From contig NZ_WPCV01000002.1 in assembly GCF_018035235.1 (NCBI RefSeq), positions 558,001-622,000 of the forward strand: 64,000 bases of DNA, written 5' to 3'. Below, in pieces: positions 1-8,497 of this stretch (its first letter is position 1; every line of letters starts with the position of its first letter). The stretch comes from Citrobacter sp. On2M (GTDB taxonomy: Bacteria > Pseudomonadota > Gammaproteobacteria > Enterobacterales > Enterobacteriaceae). Below the pieces are notes generated by a model. The model saw only the letters and a program-made list of their open reading frames with translations. It made no database searches and was not told the DNA's origin. The translations under genes were made by a program, and so were the position numbers.

Positions 1-565
1 CGAGCGCGCCGTGCCAGCACAGGCGGCGTATATGACGCTGTGGACCATGCAGCAGGTGGTTCAGCGTGGTACGGGTCGTCAGCTTGGCGCGAAATATCCA
101 GGCTTGCATCTGGCAGGGAAAACCGGGACCACTAACAACAACGTGGATACCTGGTTTGCCGGGATCGACGGCAGCCAGGTGACCATCACCTGGGTGGGAC
201 GTGATAACAACCAGCCAACCAAGCTGTACGGTGCCAGCGGTGCAATGTCGATTTATCAGCGTTATCTGGCTAACCAAACGCCAACGCCGCTGGTGCTGAC
301 GCCGCCGGAAGATGTGGTGGATATGGGCGTGGACTACGATGGTAACTTCGTGTGTAGCGGCGGTATGCGCACGCTGCCGGTCTGGACTACCGATCCTGAT
401 TCACTGTGTCAGCAGGGTGAAATGATGCAGCAGCCGACCGGAAATCCGTTCGATCAATCTTCTCAACCGCAGCAGCAACAGCAGCAACAGCAGCCACCGC
501 AGCAAGAGAAGAAAGACAGCGATGGCGTAGCGGGCTGGATTAAGGATATGTTTGGCGGGAATTAA
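1..565 (+). CDS. mrcB: Penicillin-binding protein 1B, C-terminal part (5' end outside window)
   Basis: Bifunctional inner-membrane peptidoglycan synthase (glycosyltransferase plus transpeptidase). Only the last ~188 codons are present, read in the frame that starts at base 2. The transpeptidase motif KTGT is visible at 119-130 (KTGTTNN context), followed by the C-terminal segment with the WVGRDNN and MGVDYDGNFVCSGGMR stretches known from E. coli PBP1B. The tail holds a run of eight glutamines (around 469-492) and ends in a DGVAGWIKDMFGGN-type sequence, again as in E. coli. Catalytic serine and glycosyltransferase domain lie upstream of the window. The following gene cluster is unrelated fimbrial DNA, whereas in E. 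coli fhuA follows directly. Confidence 0.95.
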   Translation, partial: ERAVPAQAAYMTLWTMQQVVQRGTGRQLGAKYPGLHLAGKTGTTNNNVDTWFAGIDGSQVTITWVGRDNNQPTKLYGASGAMSIYQRYLANQTPTPLVLTPPEDVVDMGVDYDGNFVCSGGMRTLPVWTTDPDSLCQQGEMMQQPTGNPFDQSSQPQQQQQQQQPPQQEKKDSDGVAGWIKDMFGGN

Positions 566-1167
566 TCTCGCTACCGTTGTACTTTCCCCCATATCAGCAT
601 GATGCCAATGCGTGCTGATGTGGGGATTTCCCCCTGTTTGACATCCCTGTTTTTACGCCGCTTCCTGACTAACCTCCAGTTTTTAAAGCAAATAGCATTG
701 AAAATCGATTCGATTATTATGTGCCAATCATAAACAATAATTTTTTTGTATTTATTTCTGTGACAATTAAACGTTAAATTTTTTTGTTTTCGTTTTCTGG
801 TTGCATTTTACAGTGAATTCCATAATGAAAATAATTAAATCCATCTAAAGTATTCTTTTGGTGTATGTATTTTTATCTTCTTAATGTTGAATTAAGTATA
901 AATAATTTATGGGGATATTCTTAATTTAATCAATGTGTTGATTGTTATGTTATTTCACTGTGTGTGGGAAGGCTATTCGCTTTTATTCGTTTATCCTCGT
1001 ATGATAAATCATCAAAGGGAATATTTTGATGTTGATAGATCTGATGTTTGTATAATATTCATGGAAATATATTGCTCATCATCATTTGCAGCCAGACTCT
1101 GTATTTCCTTTGATGCAATCCATTTATTTTAATGTTGATTTTTATGAGCATATGTAAGGAATGCGTT
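566..1167 (+). promoter_or_regulatory. AT-rich leader of the fimbrial operon
   Basis: About 600 bases without a convincing gene. From about 640 onward the sequence is strongly AT-rich, with A and T runs (e.g. 741-790) and several TATAAT-like stretches, in contrast to the GC-balanced genes on both sides. This is the expected place for the fimbrial promoter. Such DNA is often bound by H-NS, which is inference here. I saw no pair of inverted repeats of the type that flanks the invertible fim switch, and no regulator gene. An open frame at 935-1132 is discussed as rejected. Confidence 0.5.
593..633 (+). terminator. Possible terminator after mrcB
   Basis: Inverted repeat ATCAGCA (593-599) / TGCTGAT (613-619), then GGGGATTTCCCC and a T-containing stretch. 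There is no clean U-run, so it is only a probable transcription end for mrcB. Confidence 0.4.
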
Positions 1168-1710
1168 ATGTGCAAAAAAATTCTCACCGACTTGTTCATG
1201 GGCGGTATGTTGGCAGGGATTGTGGCCCCAGCGTTAGCTGTTGATACGGGAAGCATTACTTTTACCGGGAAGATTGTCCCTGACTCTTGCGTAGTCGATG
1301 TCAATGGCGCTGGAGGAGAGGGGACGGTTACCTTTAATCAGTTGTCAAAAACTGCGTTTGGCGCAGATAAGAAAGTTGGCGATTCGCAATCTTTTGCCAT
1401 CACCATCACGGGTTGTGATGAGGCGGTTCAAAACCTCAATATCAAGTTTGATGGGGCAAGCATCCCCGGATACAACGAGGAAGTATTGCAGCCTGGAGGA
1501 GAGGCAAAGAATGTCGGGGTTCGTATGCTGCCTGAAGGGAGCAGTAATTATGTGAAATTTGATGGTTCAGAACCGGATGTCGCGCTAAATAAGGCCAACG
1601 TTGGGAACGTAATATTTAACTATAAGGCTGAAGTGATTCAGGTTGGTAGCACTGCGCCGACCGCCGGTGATTACTCGGCACAAGCTACTTACACCCTGCT
1701 TTACCGTTAG
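1168..1710 (+). CDS. Major fimbrial subunit (type 1 fimbrial pilin family)
   Basis: Secreted pilin of the chaperone-usher class, 180 aa from the ATG at 1168. This start has a good ribosome site (TAAGGA, 1155-1160) and gives a compact signal peptide ending ALA before VDTGSITF; the upstream ATG at 1132 would add 12 residues before it. Family features: two cysteines (in PDSC and TGCDE) that would form the pilin disulfide, the N-terminal GSITFTGKI strand, and a C-terminal ATYTLLYR with the usual penultimate tyrosine. First gene of a four-gene operon followed by its chaperone, usher and adhesin. A strong hairpin just after the stop probably keeps this message more abundant than the rest. I cannot assign a named fimbria (not fim, and not the Salmonella stf position). 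Confidence 0.88.
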   Translation: MCKKILTDLFMGGMLAGIVAPALAVDTGSITFTGKIVPDSCVVDVNGAGGEGTVTFNQLSKTAFGADKKVGDSQSFAITITGCDEAVQNLNIKFDGASIPGYNEEVLQPGGEAKNVGVRMLPEGSSNYVKFDGSEPDVALNKANVGNVIFNYKAEVIQVGSTAPTAGDYSAQATYTLLYR

Positions 1711-1722
1711 TACCTGTCTAAC

Positions 1723-1741
1723 CTGGCCCAGGCTGGGCCAG
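1723..1741 (+). terminator. Intercistronic hairpin after the pilin gene
   Basis: Perfect 8-bp stem CTGGCCCA (1723-1730) / TGGGCCAG (1734-1741) with a 3-base loop, lying between the pilin stop and the chaperone start. No long U-run follows, so it may act as a partial terminator or as a 3' stabiliser of the pilin message. This placement is common in fimbrial operons where subunit is needed in large excess. Confidence 0.6.
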
Positions 1742-1761
1742 TATTTCAATGGAATGGAAAT

Positions 1762-2475
1762 ATGAAACGATTTATTATCGCATTAACCGCTATTTTCACT
1801 ATCGGGATTCATCTTGCCCATGCTGGTGTTGTATTGGGGGGAACTCGCGTTATTTATCCTGCTAATCAGGCGGAAGTTCAGGTTGCGCTGAAAAATAAGG
1901 ATAATGATAAGCGCTATCTTGTTCATAGCTGGGTAAGTAATATTGATGACAGCAAAGCCCCCTTTATTATTACTCCGCCAATTTATAAACTCGATGAAAA
2001 TCATCAGACATTGTTGCATGTCGTTTATACCGGCAGTCAATCTTCTGTCCCTCAGGATCGTGAATCATTGTATATGGCAAATGTTAAATCCGTTTCCGCG
2101 ATTCCTGAAGCATTGCGTGATAATAATACACTGCAATTTGCCATTAAAACCAAATTAAAGTTGTTCTACCGCCCGGTATCGTTGAAAGAGAGCGAGGCTA
2201 AAACCGCCTGGCAGTCACTGCAGTTTAGTCGCAGCCAAAACCAGCTTATCGTGAAGAATCCTACGCCATTTTACGTCACTTTTGGCCAACTCACCGTTGC
2301 TGGAAAAGAAATTAAACCCGCTGCAGATGGGAAAACACCTTCTGCATTAGCGATGATGGTCGCGCCGTTTGGCGAGCAGCGTTTCCCTTTATCATCATCG
2401 GTGAAAGGGGATGTGGTCTGGACTGCAATTAATGATTTCGGTTCAGAAACCGGGCAGCACAAACAGTCGCTGTAA
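1762..2475 (+). CDS. Periplasmic fimbrial chaperone (PapD/FimC family)
   Basis: Binds pilin subunits in the periplasm by donor-strand complementation and delivers them to the usher. 237 aa with a signal peptide ending LAHA before GVVLGGTRVIYP, the typical first strand of the N-terminal immunoglobulin-like domain. The conserved chaperone blocks are visible: LVHSWVSN, FIITPPIYKLD and VPQDRESLYMANV, the last being the family signature near residue 100. The C-terminal domain follows from about residue 145 with the NPTPFYVTF motif (residues 171-179). Ribosome site GGAATGGA sits just before the ATG. 51 bases separate it from the pilin gene, and its end is 31 bases before the usher start. Confidence 0.93.
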   Translation: MKRFIIALTAIFTIGIHLAHAGVVLGGTRVIYPANQAEVQVALKNKDNDKRYLVHSWVSNIDDSKAPFIITPPIYKLDENHQTLLHVVYTGSQSSVPQDRESLYMANVKSVSAIPEALRDNNTLQFAIKTKLKLFYRPVSLKESEAKTAWQSLQFSRSQNQLIVKNPTPFYVTFGQLTVAGKEIKPAADGKTPSALAMMVAPFGEQRFPLSSSVKGDVVWTAINDFGSETGQHKQSL

Positions 2476-2506
2476 ATCAACTATTGATTTATCACGGGTG
2501 GTATTT

Positions 2507-4990
2507 ATGGCTTCTGATCATACTGTTCGGATACTGGCCCTCAATTCGCTGACATTGGCTTTATTTACGATGAGTGGTGCAGTCTATGCCGAGGATTATT
2601 TTAATCTCGATGTTCTGGAAACGGGAACACCATTGGAAAATACGGGGGCGCTTGAATCTTATTTACAGCATAACGGGTTATCACCCGGGCGTTATTTAAC
2701 ATCGATTGTCTGGGATCAGGACCGAATTGATAAGCGAAATATAAATTACCTCCTTTCAAAAGATAATAAAAAACTGGTTCCACAACTGACCAAAGCAGAA
2801 TGGCGCGAGCTCGGTGTGAAAGTGGATGCCATACCGACATTAAAGAATATTGATGATAATACGCTGCTGGGCGATATCAGCGAATATATCGTCGATGCAC
2901 ACGATGACTTCAACCCGGAGACCCAGGTACTGCAATTACGCATCCCTCAGATATACCGTGACCGGCAAATGTCGGGGGAAAGCAACCCCGCTTCCTGGGA
3001 TGACGGCATTCCGGCGCTGTGGACGAGCTACTATGTCTCGGGGACGCATCAACAATTGAACGGCGACAGCAATGTATCCAACTGGGCGAGCTTCAATTCT
3101 GGAATGAATATCGGCCCCTGGCGTTTGCGTAACGCCAGTAACTGGGGAAATGATGATGGCTGGCAATCCATTAGTACGACGCTGTCCCGTGATATCAAGC
3201 GTTTACGCAGCCAGCTTCAGTTTGGGCAAACCGCTACCAATGGTGAACTGTTCGACAGTGTGCAAATGACGGGTATGAAGCTGGAAACGGATACCAGCAT
3301 GCTGCCCAGCGGGTTGCAGGGATTTGCGCCGGTCGTTCGTGGCATCGCCAACAGCGATGCCAAAGTGACCGTTAAGCAAAATGGTTACACCGTTTACCAG
3401 ACAAACGTTTCACCGGGCCCATTTGAAATCCGTGATTTAGCGCAGGTGACGGCAGGGGCGGATCTGGAAGTCACTGTGACGGAAGCCGATGGCACGGAAA
3501 GGAGCTTTATTCAGGCGAGCTCCTCGGTGCCGATCATGCAGCGTGATGGCGCGTTGAAATACAGCCTGGCGATGGGGAAATATCGCGATACGGATAGCCA
3601 TGAGAAACCAGAATTTGGTCAGGCAACGCTGATTTACGGCTTGCCGTATGGCATTACCGCTTACGGCGGTGTGCAGGGCGCGTCAATGTACCATGCCGGG
3701 CTGGTCGGTATCGGGGCGGATTTACATCATTTGGGCTCGCTGTCGATGGATTTAACCATGGCCAAAACGGCTTTTGACGACAGTCGCTCTGATACCAGCG
3801 GCCAGTCGTGGCGCGTGCAGTACGCCAAAGATTTTCCGCTGACCGATACCACGGTCACGTTAGCCAGCTATCGTTACTCCACGTCCGGGTTTTATACCTT
3901 TCAGGAGGCGCTCGACAAGCGAAATAGTCGCTATGACGACGACAGCATCTACAGCTACCGCGACAGCTACAACCGTCGCAGCCGCCTGCAACTGAACGTG
4001 TCGCAGTCGTTACAGAGCTGGGGATCGGTGTATGCCAACGCTTATCAGCAGGACTACTGGGGAATGCAAGGCCATGAGCGCAGCGTCAGCATGGGCTACA
4101 GCAGCAGTTGGCAGGGTGTGAACTGGTCGCTGAATTACAGCCTCACCAAAACGCCGTCAACGGATAACGACCAGCAGTTTTCAGTATCGATTAACGTTCC
4201 GCTTTCGCGTTGGCTGCCGAATGCCTGGGCTACGTATAACCTGACGAGTTCGAAAACAGGCAACACGTCACATCAGGTTGGCGTTAACGGTACATTGCTG
4301 GAAAACAACAATTTAAATTACAACCTCCAGCAAACCTACACGGATAACAACGTGGGCTATGGGGCGTATCTCTCGTCACGCTATCGGGCTTCGGCGGGTG
4401 AATTCAGCGCCAATTACAGCTATCAAAAAAATAGCAAGCAGTGGGGCTATAGCGCGCAAGGATCTGTGGTGGCGCATTCGCAGGGGATTACGCTCGGGCA
4501 GTCAATTCAGGATGCCTTCGCCCTGGTGCATATCGCCGATGGTGACCACGTTAAAATACAGAATGCGCAGGGGATATACACCGATCGCTGGGGTAATGCG
4601 ATCGTGCCGAATTTAACTAACTATCGGCGTAATACTGTCACTGTGAATACCGTGGGGCGTGACGATCTGGATATTCAGGATGCTGCTGTGGATGTGGTTC
4701 CCACGAAAGGCGCGGTGGTGGCGGCTCACTTTAGTGCTCGTTCGGGGAAACGGGCCTTGCTGACGCTGCGGCATGGCCAGGGCGTGGTGCCGTTTGGCGC
4801 AGTGGTGAGTATGGACGGGACGACATCAATCGTCGGCGACGATGGTGAAGCGTATGTCACAGGGCTCAAAGGAACGCAACGTTTTGAGGCGCAATGGGGA
4901 AATACCGCACAGACCAAATGTTCGGGACGCGTGAGCGTGCCGGAGAACGTAGGCGCAGGAATTCTTACGGCTACAGTGAATTGCCAATAA
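2507..4990 (+). CDS. Outer-membrane fimbrial usher (FimD/PapC family)
   Basis: Forms the outer-membrane pore through which the fimbria is assembled and secreted. 827 aa from the ATG at 2507, chosen because it gives a signal peptide (ALFTMSGAVYA before EDYFNLDVL); an in-frame ATG at 2411 lies inside the chaperone gene. Order of parts: N-terminal chaperone-binding domain with FNLDVLETG and the LSPGRYLTSIVWD segment, the 24-strand barrel with the plug region (ITGMKLETD, FAPVVRGIA, VTVKQNGYTVYQTNVSPGPFEIRDL), and C-terminal domains ending with the cysteine pair TKCSGRV...TVNC. Length is normal for the family. Frame is intact throughout. Confidence 0.95.
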   Translation: MASDHTVRILALNSLTLALFTMSGAVYAEDYFNLDVLETGTPLENTGALESYLQHNGLSPGRYLTSIVWDQDRIDKRNINYLLSKDNKKLVPQLTKAEWRELGVKVDAIPTLKNIDDNTLLGDISEYIVDAHDDFNPETQVLQLRIPQIYRDRQMSGESNPASWDDGIPALWTSYYVSGTHQQLNGDSNVSNWASFNSGMNIGPWRLRNASNWGNDDGWQSISTTLSRDIKRLRSQLQFGQTATNGELFDSVQMTGMKLETDTSMLPSGLQGFAPVVRGIANSDAKVTVKQNGYTVYQTNVSPGPFEIRDLAQVTAGADLEVTVTEADGTERSFIQASSSVPIMQRDGALKYSLAMGKYRDTDSHEKPEFGQATLIYGLPYGITAYGGVQGASMYHAGLVGIGADLHHLGSLSMDLTMAKTAFDDSRSDTSGQSWRVQYAKDFPLTDTTVTLASYRYSTSGFYTFQEALDKRNSRYDDDSIYSYRDSYNRRSRLQLNVSQSLQSWGSVYANAYQQDYWGMQGHERSVSMGYSSSWQGVNWSLNYSLTKTPSTDNDQQFSVSINVPLSRWLPNAWATYNLTSSKTGNTSHQVGVNGTLLENNNLNYNLQQTYTDNNVGYGAYLSSRYRASAGEFSANYSYQKNSKQWGYSAQGSVVAHSQGITLGQSIQDAFALVHIADGDHVKIQNAQGIYTDRWGNAIVPNLTNYRRNTVTVNTVGRDDLDIQDAAVDVVPTKGAVVAAHFSARSGKRALLTLRHGQGVVPFGAVVSMDGTTSIVGDDGEAYVTGLKGTQRFEAQWGNTAQTKCSGRVSVPENVGAGILTATVNCQ

Positions 4991-5004
4991 CGGAAGGCTA
5001 GCGA

Positions 5005-6021
5005 ATGAACTCACAAAAAATAAGATGCAGTATACTAATTTTAATAGCATTTATATCCTTTTGGTTGTCACCGGCAGTATTGGCCTCGTGTTATTTTTCT
5101 GGTGGTGGAGGAAATCCAGCGGAGGTGAATTTTACCATTCCTCAATTGATTGTGAATAGTGATGCACCGCCAGGAACTATTATTTACACGGCAGAAGCCA
5201 CAAGCGCTTCGATTGCGGTGACATGTGATGCCGACGGCGATATTTATCAAGGATACAATAATGGTTTAATGCCAGATGATGCCAGACCGGACAATCCGCT
5301 TAAAGGTGTTTATGCAACGAATATTCCGGGGATTGGTTTTCGCGCTGCCTGGGCGAATAATACTAACGCAACATTAAATGAGGGGGCATTAATTAGCCTC
5401 TGGCATATGGGCAGTTCAAAAGTACGTAAATCAGATGGTTACTATCCCATAAAGCTTCATGCCATTATTCAGTTTGTGGTAACCGGTACCGTTTATTCTG
5501 GCGGTGGCGTTGTGCATACCCCACAGTTTTATGCAGACTGGAAATATGACAATCTGGTGATGGGGAAACTGCGTTTTTCCGATATAAGCGTTTTTGTACA
5601 ATCACAAACCTGCGAGCTAACAGAAAAAAATATTACGGTGCCATTAAATGATATTACCGCTGGGGAGTTTACGAATAATGTCTCAAAAGTCGTTTCGGAC
5701 GATCGTTTTAAAATCCAGTTAAATAATTGTGATGCCGGGATTCAAGTTGACTATCAGTTTACTTCTGCAGGCTCAACCGGTGTGACGGACGGCACTATTT
5801 TGAATATTGCTAATGGTGACAATGCCGCCAGCGGGGTGGGTATTCAAATTCTGGATAGCCACGATAATGTTCTTCGGTTTGATCAAAACTACACGGCGGT
5901 TGCGCAGACTACGCAGGATCAGTCTGTCACGATTCCGCTGAAAGCGCGTTATGCCAAAACCGGAACTGTGAAGGGAGGGCAGGTCAGCGCAGTGGCAACC
6001 TTTGAAGTGTATTATCGCTAA
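5005..6021 (+). CDS. Fimbrial tip adhesin (two-domain pilin-like protein)
   Basis: Last gene of the operon, 338 aa, 14 bases after the usher stop, with a GGAAGG ribosome site. A signal peptide ends near VLASCYFSGGGG. The N-terminal part (to about residue 195) has two cysteines (ASCYF and VTCDADG) and looks like a lectin domain. The C-terminal part, from CELTEKNITVPLNDI onward, is a standard pilin domain with a second cysteine in LNNCDAG and an FEVYYR end, which can be completed by the pilin's donor strand. Size and position are those of a FimH-like adhesin, but I do not recognise the binding domain. The ligand is unknown. Base composition of the first 500 bases is lower in GC than the neighbouring fhu genes, in line with horizontal gain. 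Confidence 0.85.
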   Translation: MNSQKIRCSILILIAFISFWLSPAVLASCYFSGGGGNPAEVNFTIPQLIVNSDAPPGTIIYTAEATSASIAVTCDADGDIYQGYNNGLMPDDARPDNPLKGVYATNIPGIGFRAAWANNTNATLNEGALISLWHMGSSKVRKSDGYYPIKLHAIIQFVVTGTVYSGGGVVHTPQFYADWKYDNLVMGKLRFSDISVFVQSQTCELTEKNITVPLNDITAGEFTNNVSKVVSDDRFKIQLNNCDAGIQVDYQFTSAGSTGVTDGTILNIANGDNAASGVGIQILDSHDNVLRFDQNYTAVAQTTQDQSVTIPLKARYAKTGTVKGGQVSAVATFEVYYR

Positions 6022-6041
6022 AGCCAGCCTCTGCTTGCCCT

Positions 6042-6061
6042 GAAACCGGGGGTTTTCTTTG
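6042..6061 (+). terminator. Weak terminator-like hairpin after the fimbrial operon
   Basis: GAAACC GGG GGTTTTC followed by TTT. The stem is only 5-6 bp, so this is a possible rather than a firm end of the fimbrial transcript. Confidence 0.35.
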
Positions 6062-6183
6062 ATTCAACATTCCATCTTATTTTATTAACCCTTTATTTTC
6101 ATCTGGTTATTTCTTGAGCCCTTAGTTTTGGTAGGGGGCTGTATTGCTTGCTATCGCATCAAATTTTGGCCTATTATTCCCAT

Positions 6184-6222
6184 CGTTATAATAATAATTC
6201 TCGTTTACGTTATCATTCACTT
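6184..6222 (+). promoter_or_regulatory. Likely Fur-binding region of the fhuA promoter
   Basis: TTATAATAATAATTCTC (6186-6202) and GTTATCATTCAC (6209-6220) resemble overlapping halves of the Fur consensus (repeats of GATAAT and its complement) immediately upstream of fhuA. In E. coli this operon is repressed by Fur with iron. The match is partial and was judged by eye. Confidence 0.5.
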
Positions 6223-6239
6223 TCATCAGAGAAACACCA

Positions 6240-8489
6240 ATGGCGCGTTTTAAAACTGCTAAGCCAAACTCATCGCTGCGTAAAATCGCAGTCGTGGTAG
6301 CCACAGCGGTTAGCGGCATGTCTGTCTATGCACAGGCGGCGGTTCAACCGAAAGAAGAAACCATCACTGTCACCGCAGCACCTGCCGTACAAGAAAGCGC
6401 ATGGGGCCCCGCGGCGACGATTGCTGCTCGTCAGTCAGCGACGGCGACCAAAACCGACACACCGATTCAAAAAGTTCCTCAGTCTATTTCAGTGGTCACC
6501 GCCGAAGAGATGGCGTTGCATCAGCCGAAATCAGTTAAAGAGGCGCTCAGCTACACACCTGGTGTGGCAGTGGGTACTCGTGGCGCATCGAATACGTATG
6601 ATTACCTGATCATCCGTGGCTTCGCTGCTGATGGCCAAAGTCAGAATAACTATCTGAATGGCCTGAAAATGCAGGGCAATTTCTACAATGATGCCGTGAT
6701 CGACCCGTATATGTTGGAGCGTGCCGAAGTGATGCGCGGTCCGGTTTCCGTTCTCTACGGAAAAAGTAACCCAGGCGGTTTGTTGAACATGGTCAGCAAA
6801 CGCCCGACCACAGAGCCGTTGAAAGAAATTCAGTTCAAGATGGGCACTGACAGCCTGTTCCAGACCGGTTTTGATTTCAGCGATGCGCTGGATGATGACG
6901 GCGTATACTCTTACCGCTTAACTGGCCTGGCGCGTTCCGCGAATGCCCAGCAACAGGGCGCAGAAGAACAACGCTATGCCATCGCGCCATCTTTCTCATG
7001 GCGTCCGGACGATAAGACAAACTTCACCTTCCTTTCCTACTTCCAGAACGAGCCGGAAACCGGTTATTACGGTTGGTTGCCGAAAGAAGGGACGGTGACT
7101 GAGCTGCCGAACGGCAAGCGTCTGCCTACCGATTTCAACGAAGGTGCGAACAACAATACCTATTCTCGTAACGAGAAGATGGTGGGCTACAGCTTCGACC
7201 ACGAATTTAACGACACCTTTACCGTGCGTCAGAACCTGCGTTACGCGCAAAATAAAGTCTCGCAGAACAGCGTGTATGGCTACGGTATGTGCTCCGATCC
7301 ACTCTATACCAAGGATCCGGCTAACAGTCCTTGCGCCAGCGTTCCTCAGGCCGACTGGAATCACACGCTGACTCGTCAGTATGTTATCGACAATGAGAAA
7401 TTGCAGAACTTCTCCGTCGATACCCAGTTGCAAAGCAAGTTCGCGACTGCTGATGTGGATCACACGCTGCTGACCGGCGTTGACTTTATGCGTATGCGTA
7501 ATGATATCAACTCCTGGTTTGGCTATGCGGGTTCTGTTGCGCCGTCCGATATCTATAACCTCGACCGTAGCGACTTCGATTTTGGCTCACACCCAGGCCC
7601 TTCAGGTCCTTACAAAGTGCTGAACAAACAGAAGCAGACCGGCTTGTATGTCCAGGATCAGGCGCAATGGGATAAGGTGTTGGTTACTCTGGGCGGCCGT
7701 TACGACTGGGCTAAACAGGACTCTCTGAACCGTGTTTCTGGCGTAACGGATTCCCGCGATGATAAGCAATTCACCTGGCGCGGTGGGGTTAACTATCTGT
7801 TCGACAACGGCGTAACCCCGTATTTCAGCTACAGCGAGTCGTTTGAACCAGCTTCCCAGACGGGGGCAAGCGGTAATATCTTTGCGCCGTCCAAAGGTAA
7901 GCAGTACGAAGCTGGCGTGAAGTACGTGCCGAACGATCGTCCAATCGTGATCACCGGTGCTGTCTATCAGTTGACCAAAACCAACAATCTGATGGCCGAT
8001 CCGAACGGATCGTTCTGGTCAGTGGAAGGCGGTGAAATTCGTTCTCGCGGAGTGGAAATTGAAGCGAAAGCGGCGCTGTCTGCCAGTGTTAACGTTGTCG
8101 GCTCTTATACCTATACCGATGCGGAATACACCACCGACACCAACTACAAAGGCAATACGCCTGCGCAGGTGCCAAAACACATGGCATCGCTGTGGGGCGA
8201 TTATACCCTTTATGACGGTGTGCTTTCCGGGCTGACGTTGGGTACGGGCGTTCGTTATACTGGCTCCAGCTATGGCGATCCGGCAAACTCCTTTAAAGTA
8301 GGGAGCTACACGCTGGTGGATGCGTTAGTTCGTTATGATCTGGCTCGTGTCGGCATGGCGGGCTCCAACGTGGCGTTGCATGTGAACAACCTGTTTGACC
8401 GCGAATACGTCGCCAGCTGTTTCAATACCTATGGCTGCTTCTGGGGCGCAGAACGCCAGGTCGTTGCAACCGCAACCTTCCGTTTCTAA
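6240..8489 (+). CDS. fhuA: Ferrichrome outer-membrane receptor FhuA
   Basis: TonB-dependent 22-strand barrel that imports ferrichrome and related hydroxamate siderophores; in E. coli it is also the receptor for phages T1, T5 and phi80, colicin M and microcin J25. 749 aa (E. coli 747). Signal peptide of 33 residues ending YAQA. TonB box ETITVTA at residues 40-46. Plug domain follows (VPQSISVVTAEEM, RGFAADGQSQNNY, VLYGKSNPGGLLNMVSKRP). The barrel ends with NLFDREYVASCFNTYGCFWG and a terminal phenylalanine, needed for Bam-mediated insertion. The external loop region around 7260-7400 (MCSDPLYTKDPANSPCASV) differs clearly from E. coli. First gene of fhuACDB. Confidence 0.97.
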   Translation: MARFKTAKPNSSLRKIAVVVATAVSGMSVYAQAAVQPKEETITVTAAPAVQESAWGPAATIAARQSATATKTDTPIQKVPQSISVVTAEEMALHQPKSVKEALSYTPGVAVGTRGASNTYDYLIIRGFAADGQSQNNYLNGLKMQGNFYNDAVIDPYMLERAEVMRGPVSVLYGKSNPGGLLNMVSKRPTTEPLKEIQFKMGTDSLFQTGFDFSDALDDDGVYSYRLTGLARSANAQQQGAEEQRYAIAPSFSWRPDDKTNFTFLSYFQNEPETGYYGWLPKEGTVTELPNGKRLPTDFNEGANNNTYSRNEKMVGYSFDHEFNDTFTVRQNLRYAQNKVSQNSVYGYGMCSDPLYTKDPANSPCASVPQADWNHTLTRQYVIDNEKLQNFSVDTQLQSKFATADVDHTLLTGVDFMRMRNDINSWFGYAGSVAPSDIYNLDRSDFDFGSHPGPSGPYKVLNKQKQTGLYVQDQAQWDKVLVTLGGRYDWAKQDSLNRVSGVTDSRDDKQFTWRGGVNYLFDNGVTPYFSYSESFEPASQTGASGNIFAPSKGKQYEAGVKYVPNDRPIVITGAVYQLTKTNNLMADPNGSFWSVEGGEIRSRGVEIEAKAALSASVNVVGSYTYTDAEYTTDTNYKGNTPAQVPKHMASLWGDYTLYDGVLSGLTLGTGVRYTGSSYGDPANSFKVGSYTLVDALVRYDLARVGMAGSNVALHVNNLFDREYVASCFNTYGCFWGAERQVVATATFRF

Positions 8490-8497
8490 TTTCTTTT

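Noticed and set aside
935-1132. 65-codon open frame (MLIVMLFHCVW...) in the AT-rich leader of the fimbrial operon
   Set aside because: No ribosome site, no known family and odd composition. It looks like chance coding in AT-rich DNA. Its stop overlaps an unused ATG of the pilin frame.
566-1167. Phase-variable fim-like promoter switch
   Set aside because: I looked for a pair of inverted repeats flanking a promoter and for a recombinase gene, and saw neither.
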